Positions 61,442 through 64,000 of a DNA stretch of 64,000 nucleotides are shown here, piece after piece. How positions within the stretch are numbered: the first letter of the stretch is position 1; every line of letters begins with the position of its first letter. The stretch is taken from assembly GCF_022763345.1 (NCBI RefSeq), contig NZ_JALEGS010000030.1, positions 1 to 64,000 on the forward strand, written 5' to 3'. The notes beneath the pieces were generated by a model, which saw only the letters and a list, made by a program, of their open reading frames with translations, did not search any database and was not told the origin of the DNA. This stretch comes from Phaeodactylibacter sp. (lineage in GTDB: Bacteria > Bacteroidota > Bacteroidia > Chitinophagales > Saprospiraceae). The position numbers were made by a program, and so were the translations under genes.

Positions 61442-61759
61442 AGCTTTCTAAATAGAGCAAAACGCACCAAAATGAGAACATGCCGCGGAATACGTAACGG
61501 AACACGTTAAATTGGGTGGCGGCTGCCGAAATTGCATGTTCGACGGAGGAGTTTGCGAATTTCTAGCGTTTTTGCTTCGTTTTGGGGCAATGCCAAAATG
61601 AAGAGCCTCGCCGGCTTGAGGCGAAGAGTAAGCTAAACCGTTCCGCTTTCAAGCTCTTGTCGCCCACTCTAGTGGAAGCCACGTTCGGTGCGTTCGCCCT
61701 ATTTTCTAAACGTGGCTATTGTTTCATAATCCCAGAACGACAGACTCACCTGTGATTTA
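61442..61759. other. Hairpin-rich region between mnmA and rimM
   Basis: This 318-base gap holds no gene but six inverted repeats: GAACATGC/GCATGTTC (61476-61483, 61534-61541) enclosing TAACG/CGTTA (61495-61509); CTTCGTTTTGG/CCAAAATGAAG (61575-61585, 61593-61603); GCCTC/GAGGC (61605-61622); CCACT/AGTGG (61664-61675); and AGCCACGTT/AACGTGGCT (61677-61685, 61709-61717). None has a U tract. It may be a relic of mobile elements or a structured RNA. Confidence 0.6.
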
Positions 61760-62875
61760 CTAATTCTGCCGCCCCTCATCCAAAAAGCTGCCGTGAATAA
61801 TACCACCACCCAGCACATCATCCCCTTCGTAAAACACAGCCGACTGACCGGGGGCCACGCCCTTCACATTAGCGTAAAAGTCAACATGGATATTTTCGCC
61901 CATATTGCTTAACTGGCTCAGCGTGCCCTGATCGTTATAGCGGATCATGGTAACGGCCTCCGTGCCATCGGGGATTTGGTCGTACTTCATCCGGTTGACT
62001 TTGCCGACCATCATACCATTACGGACAAGTTCCTCCTGCCGGCCCAGCACAACGGTATTCGTGTCGGGGCGGATTTCCGTCACGTACATCGGCTCCCCAA
62101 AGGCAACGCCCAGCCCTTTGCGCTGACCGATGGTGTAGAAGGGGTAACCTTTATGGGTACCAATTATGTCCCCTGCGGTATTGACAAACTGCCCCCCATC
62201 CACACGCGCTTCCAGCCCGTCGACCCGGCGCTTGAGGAAGCCCCGGTAGTCGTTGTCGGGCACAAAACAGATTTCATAGCTTTCTGCCTTTTTGGACAAG
62301 GCTTCATACCCCCAGTCGGCAGCCATCTGCCGGACTTCAGGCTTTGTGTAGGGGCCCAGGGGGAAACGGCTGCGCGCCATGCACTCCTGGCTCAGCCCCC
62401 AGAGGACGTAAGATTGATCCTTGTGCGCATCCACTGCCTTGCTTACATAGTGCCGCCCGTTGAGCTCATTGAGTTGGGCGTAGTGCCCGGTAGCAATGAA
62501 TTCGCAGTCCAGCGCATCCGCCCGCTTTAGCAGGGCACTCCATTTGATGTGGGTATTGCAAAGGACGCAGGGATTGGGGGTGCGCCCCGCCAGGTACTCA
62601 TCCACAAAATTGTCGATAACATAATCACCGAACTCATCGCGTATATCGATAATAAAGTGATGGAAGCCCACTTTTACCGCCACCTCCCGGGCATCGTTGA
62701 TGGAATCCAGGCTACAGCAGCCCGTTTCCTTGGAAGACCCACCGGAATTGGCGTAATCCCAGGTTTTCATGGTGATCCCAACAACTTCATAGCCCATATC
62801 GTGCATCATCATAGCCGTGACCGTGCTGTCAATGCCCCCGCTCATGGCTACCAATACTCTTCCGTGCTTACTCAT
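61760..62875 (-). CDS. mnmA: tRNA-specific 2-thiouridylase
   Basis: Adds sulfur at U34 of Lys, Glu and Gln tRNAs. From ATG 62875 the protein is 371 aa: PP-loop AMSGGIDST, catalytic Cys103 (NPCVLCN) and Cys203 (YEICFVPDNDYRGF), then IGQRKGLGVAFGEPMYV. The frame is open to 62935, but the extra 20 residues would cover the promoter at 62925-62957, so the shorter start is right. Expected sulfur relay partners are not in the window. Confidence 0.95.
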   Translation of the reverse strand: MSKHGRVLVAMSGGIDSTVTAMMMHDMGYEVVGITMKTWDYANSGGSSKETGCCSLDSINDAREVAVKVGFHHFIIDIRDEFGDYVIDNFVDEYLAGRTPNPCVLCNTHIKWSALLKRADALDCEFIATGHYAQLNELNGRHYVSKAVDAHKDQSYVLWGLSQECMARSRFPLGPYTKPEVRQMAADWGYEALSKKAESYEICFVPDNDYRGFLKRRVDGLEARVDGGQFVNTAGDIIGTHKGYPFYTIGQRKGLGVAFGEPMYVTEIRPDTNTVVLGRQEELVRNGMMVGKVNRMKYDQIPDGTEAVTMIRYNDQGTLSQLSNMGENIHVDFYANVKGVAPGQSAVFYEGDDVLGGGIIHGSFLDEGRQN

Positions 62876-62924
62876 GAAAAAATTACAGTTTTGATTCTGG
62901 CCAACTGCCTTCAAAATCAACACA

Positions 62925-62957
62925 CAAAGGTACAAATTTGGGCGCTGATTAGTTCAA
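62925..62957 (-). promoter_or_regulatory. Putative promoter of mnmA
   Basis: Reverse strand TTG (62957-62955), 22 bases, TACCTTTG (62932-62925). The -7 box is a full match, the spacer two bases longer than usual. It lies 50 bases before ATG 62875 and decides the mnmA start. Confidence 0.5.
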
Positions 62958-63076
62958 CCGGTGGAGTAGAATGTAGGCTAAGGTAGCTTTCCGCTTTTCA
63001 ATCTCTTCCCAAAGGACGCCTTAACGGAACCAATCTCACGGTTAGCAGGTTTTACATAAGAACTATTTTACCAATC

Positions 63077-63685
63077 ATGGCAGGAAACAACGACATCAGC
63101 TGGGACGAAATCAAGGCCCTGTTTGCAGAGACTAACCGCAAGTTTCAAGAAACAGACCGTTTATTGACTGAAAAGTTTCAAGAGACAGACCGGCAGTTTA
63201 AGGAGACGGACCGCAAGTTCCAAGACACGGATAGAAAGCTGGACAAGCGCTTCAACGAACTCTACGGGTTGTTCTCCTCCCAGTGGGGGCGCCTGGTGGA
63301 GAGCCTGGCAGGAAGCGAATTGGTCCGCACCTTTGAGAAGCGCGGCATCAAGATAAAGCAAACAGCTCAGCGACTCAAGGGCAGCCACAAAGGACAACGC
63401 TTTGAATTTGACATCATTGCGCGCAATGGTACGGAAGTGGTGGTCGTGGAGGTTAAAACCATGCTTAAATCTAAGCATATCCAGAAGTTCGTGGACAAAA
63501 TGGGCTCCTTCAAGACTTGGGTAAAAAGGTATACCCCCAATAACGTCTATGGTGCTGTAGCTTTCCTTCAGGCAGATGCCGGAGCGGAGCAAATGGCAGA
63601 AAACAAAGGCCTTTTTGTCATCCGCGCTACCGGAGACTCGGCAGCTATTGTGAATAAGTCCGATATTGTGCCCCGTACCTTTTAA
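63077..63685 (+). CDS. Coiled-coil protein with PD-(D/E)XK nuclease-like domain
   Basis: A 202-aa protein with heptad units at residues 22-53 (KFQETDR, LLTE insert, KFQETDR, QFKETDR, KFQDTDR) forming a coiled coil, then a nuclease-like fold (about 75-190). The core is FEFDIIARNGTEVVVVEVK with Asp112, Glu125 and Lys127 matching D-x(n)-ExK. This is the DUF3782-like group common in Bacteroidota and cyanobacteria. Function unknown; a DNA-cleaving or restriction-like role is possible. No methyltransferase lies beside it. Confidence 0.75.
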   Translation: MAGNNDISWDEIKALFAETNRKFQETDRLLTEKFQETDRQFKETDRKFQDTDRKLDKRFNELYGLFSSQWGRLVESLAGSELVRTFEKRGIKIKQTAQRLKGSHKGQRFEFDIIARNGTEVVVVEVKTMLKSKHIQKFVDKMGSFKTWVKRYTPNNVYGAVAFLQADAGAEQMAENKGLFVIRATGDSAAIVNKSDIVPRTF

Positions 63686-63767
63686 TCGATTTTTATAGCC
63701 TGATCCCAATAGCCCTACCGCGCTTTTGATACTGCCATGCTGCTTATTTTGCCGTCCTTTTTACCGG

Positions 63768-64000
63768 TCACTCCTTCACAAACTTCCGCACCACCTGCTC
63801 CAACCCTGCCAGCAAGCGCACCACATACACCCCGCTCGGCCAGTCCGCCACATCGACTTCCCAGCTTTGGAGGGCTGGGCTCAAATTTAGGGTTTCGGTA
63901 TGAAGGGTTTTTTTCGATTTGGAGCTTGCCTTGGGTGGCATGGCTTTGTTGGAGCTGTATATTTAAAGTGGAATAAGCAGGGTTTGGAAAAAGAGTCAAC
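63768..64000 (-). pseudogene. Frameshifted C-terminal T9SS sorting domain, partial
   Basis: The reverse strand from the window edge encodes LTLFPNPAYSTLNIQLQQS and HATQGKLQIEK, the first half of a type IX sorting domain. After a run of seven A (forward T at 63908-63914), the second half continues in another frame: TLHTETLNLSPALQSW, VDVADWPSGVYVVRLLAG, VVRKFVKE and a stop at 63768-63770. Removing one A restores a single frame. The gene body lies outside the window, so whether this is a dead gene, a phase-variable tract or a sequence error is open. Confidence 0.75.

Noticed and set aside
63140..63235. Short tandem DNA repeat resembling a CRISPR or satellite
   Set aside because: Units are 21 bases without spacers and encode coiled-coil heptads in a single frame.
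1..64000. tRNA, rRNA, CRISPR arrays and insertion sequences
   Set aside because: No cloverleaf-type T-loop signature, rRNA-like stretch, regular spaced repeats or transposase was recognised by eye; a covariance-model scan would be needed to exclude tRNAs fully.

Overview
The window looks like chromosomal DNA of a Bacteroidota bacterium, most likely a marine Saprospiria (Lewinella/Phaeodactylibacter-like). This is inferred from type IX secretion (T9SS) C-terminal sorting domains, DUF6089 outer-membrane proteins, UnbV/VCBS lipoproteins, the long (about 680 aa) form of urocanate hydratase, start sites without Shine-Dalgarno sequences, and several upstream motifs matching the Bacteroidota promoter (TTTG / about 20 nt / TAnnTTTG). 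No rRNA, tRNA, CRISPR array, transposase or prophage gene was found. Most of the window is ordinary core genome with a few unusual loci.

Layout. 0.3-6.4 kb: ArnT-like membrane glycosyltransferase, an ECF sigma factor with a membrane TPR partner, and a convergent CHAT-protease TPR protein. 6.5-16.9 kb: alpha/beta hydrolase, ftsH, xseA-xseB, purK, a sulfatase, a photolyase and a TPR lipoprotein. 17.0-24.3 kb: a tight sugar-use operon (VCBS/UnbV lipoprotein, sodium symporter, DUF4434 glycosidase-like protein, AGE-family epimerase). 24.3-28.1 kb: hutU and an M48-like protein that has lost a zinc ligand. 28.3-34.0 kb: a complete polyhydroxyalkanoate (PHA) locus: class III synthase PhaC and PhaE, a phasin-like protein, thiolase PhaA and a divergent reductase PhaB. 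PhaE carries an extra helix-hairpin-helix-type C-terminal domain. 34.1-44.5 kb: fused trehalose synthase/phosphatase, a CysZ-like membrane protein, a CBS protein, hemL with a two-component system, a methyltransferase, an ArsC-like phosphatase and two tandem DUF6089 proteins. 45.0-52.6 kb: an ABC exporter, murB, a deoxynucleoside kinase, acetoacetyl-CoA synthetase and accC. 52.7-64.0 kb: an S24 regulator with a small overlapping partner, surface and secreted proteins, a catalytically degenerate GH13-like secreted protein, rimM, mnmA, a PD-(D/E)XK coiled-coil protein and a frameshifted T9SS tail at the edge.

How the genes work together. The PHA genes cover the whole path from acetyl-CoA to polymer (thiolase, reductase, synthase, granule protein), and the acetoacetyl-CoA synthetase 15 kb away could recycle acetoacetate from polymer breakdown. 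The 17-24 kb operon reads as capture, uptake and isomerisation of an unidentified sugar.

Most unusual observations: (1) a 108-151 bp element with two hairpins, found twice in the same orientation just upstream of two unrelated genes, with hairpin sequence that changes while pairing is kept; (2) the PhaE-HhH fusion; (3) probable pseudo-enzymes (M48-like with QEFAH, GH13-like with NHP); (4) hairpin-dense intergenic regions at 28.1-28.3 and 61.4-61.7 kb; (5) six convergent gene pairs that overlap by exactly four bases through shared stop codons.
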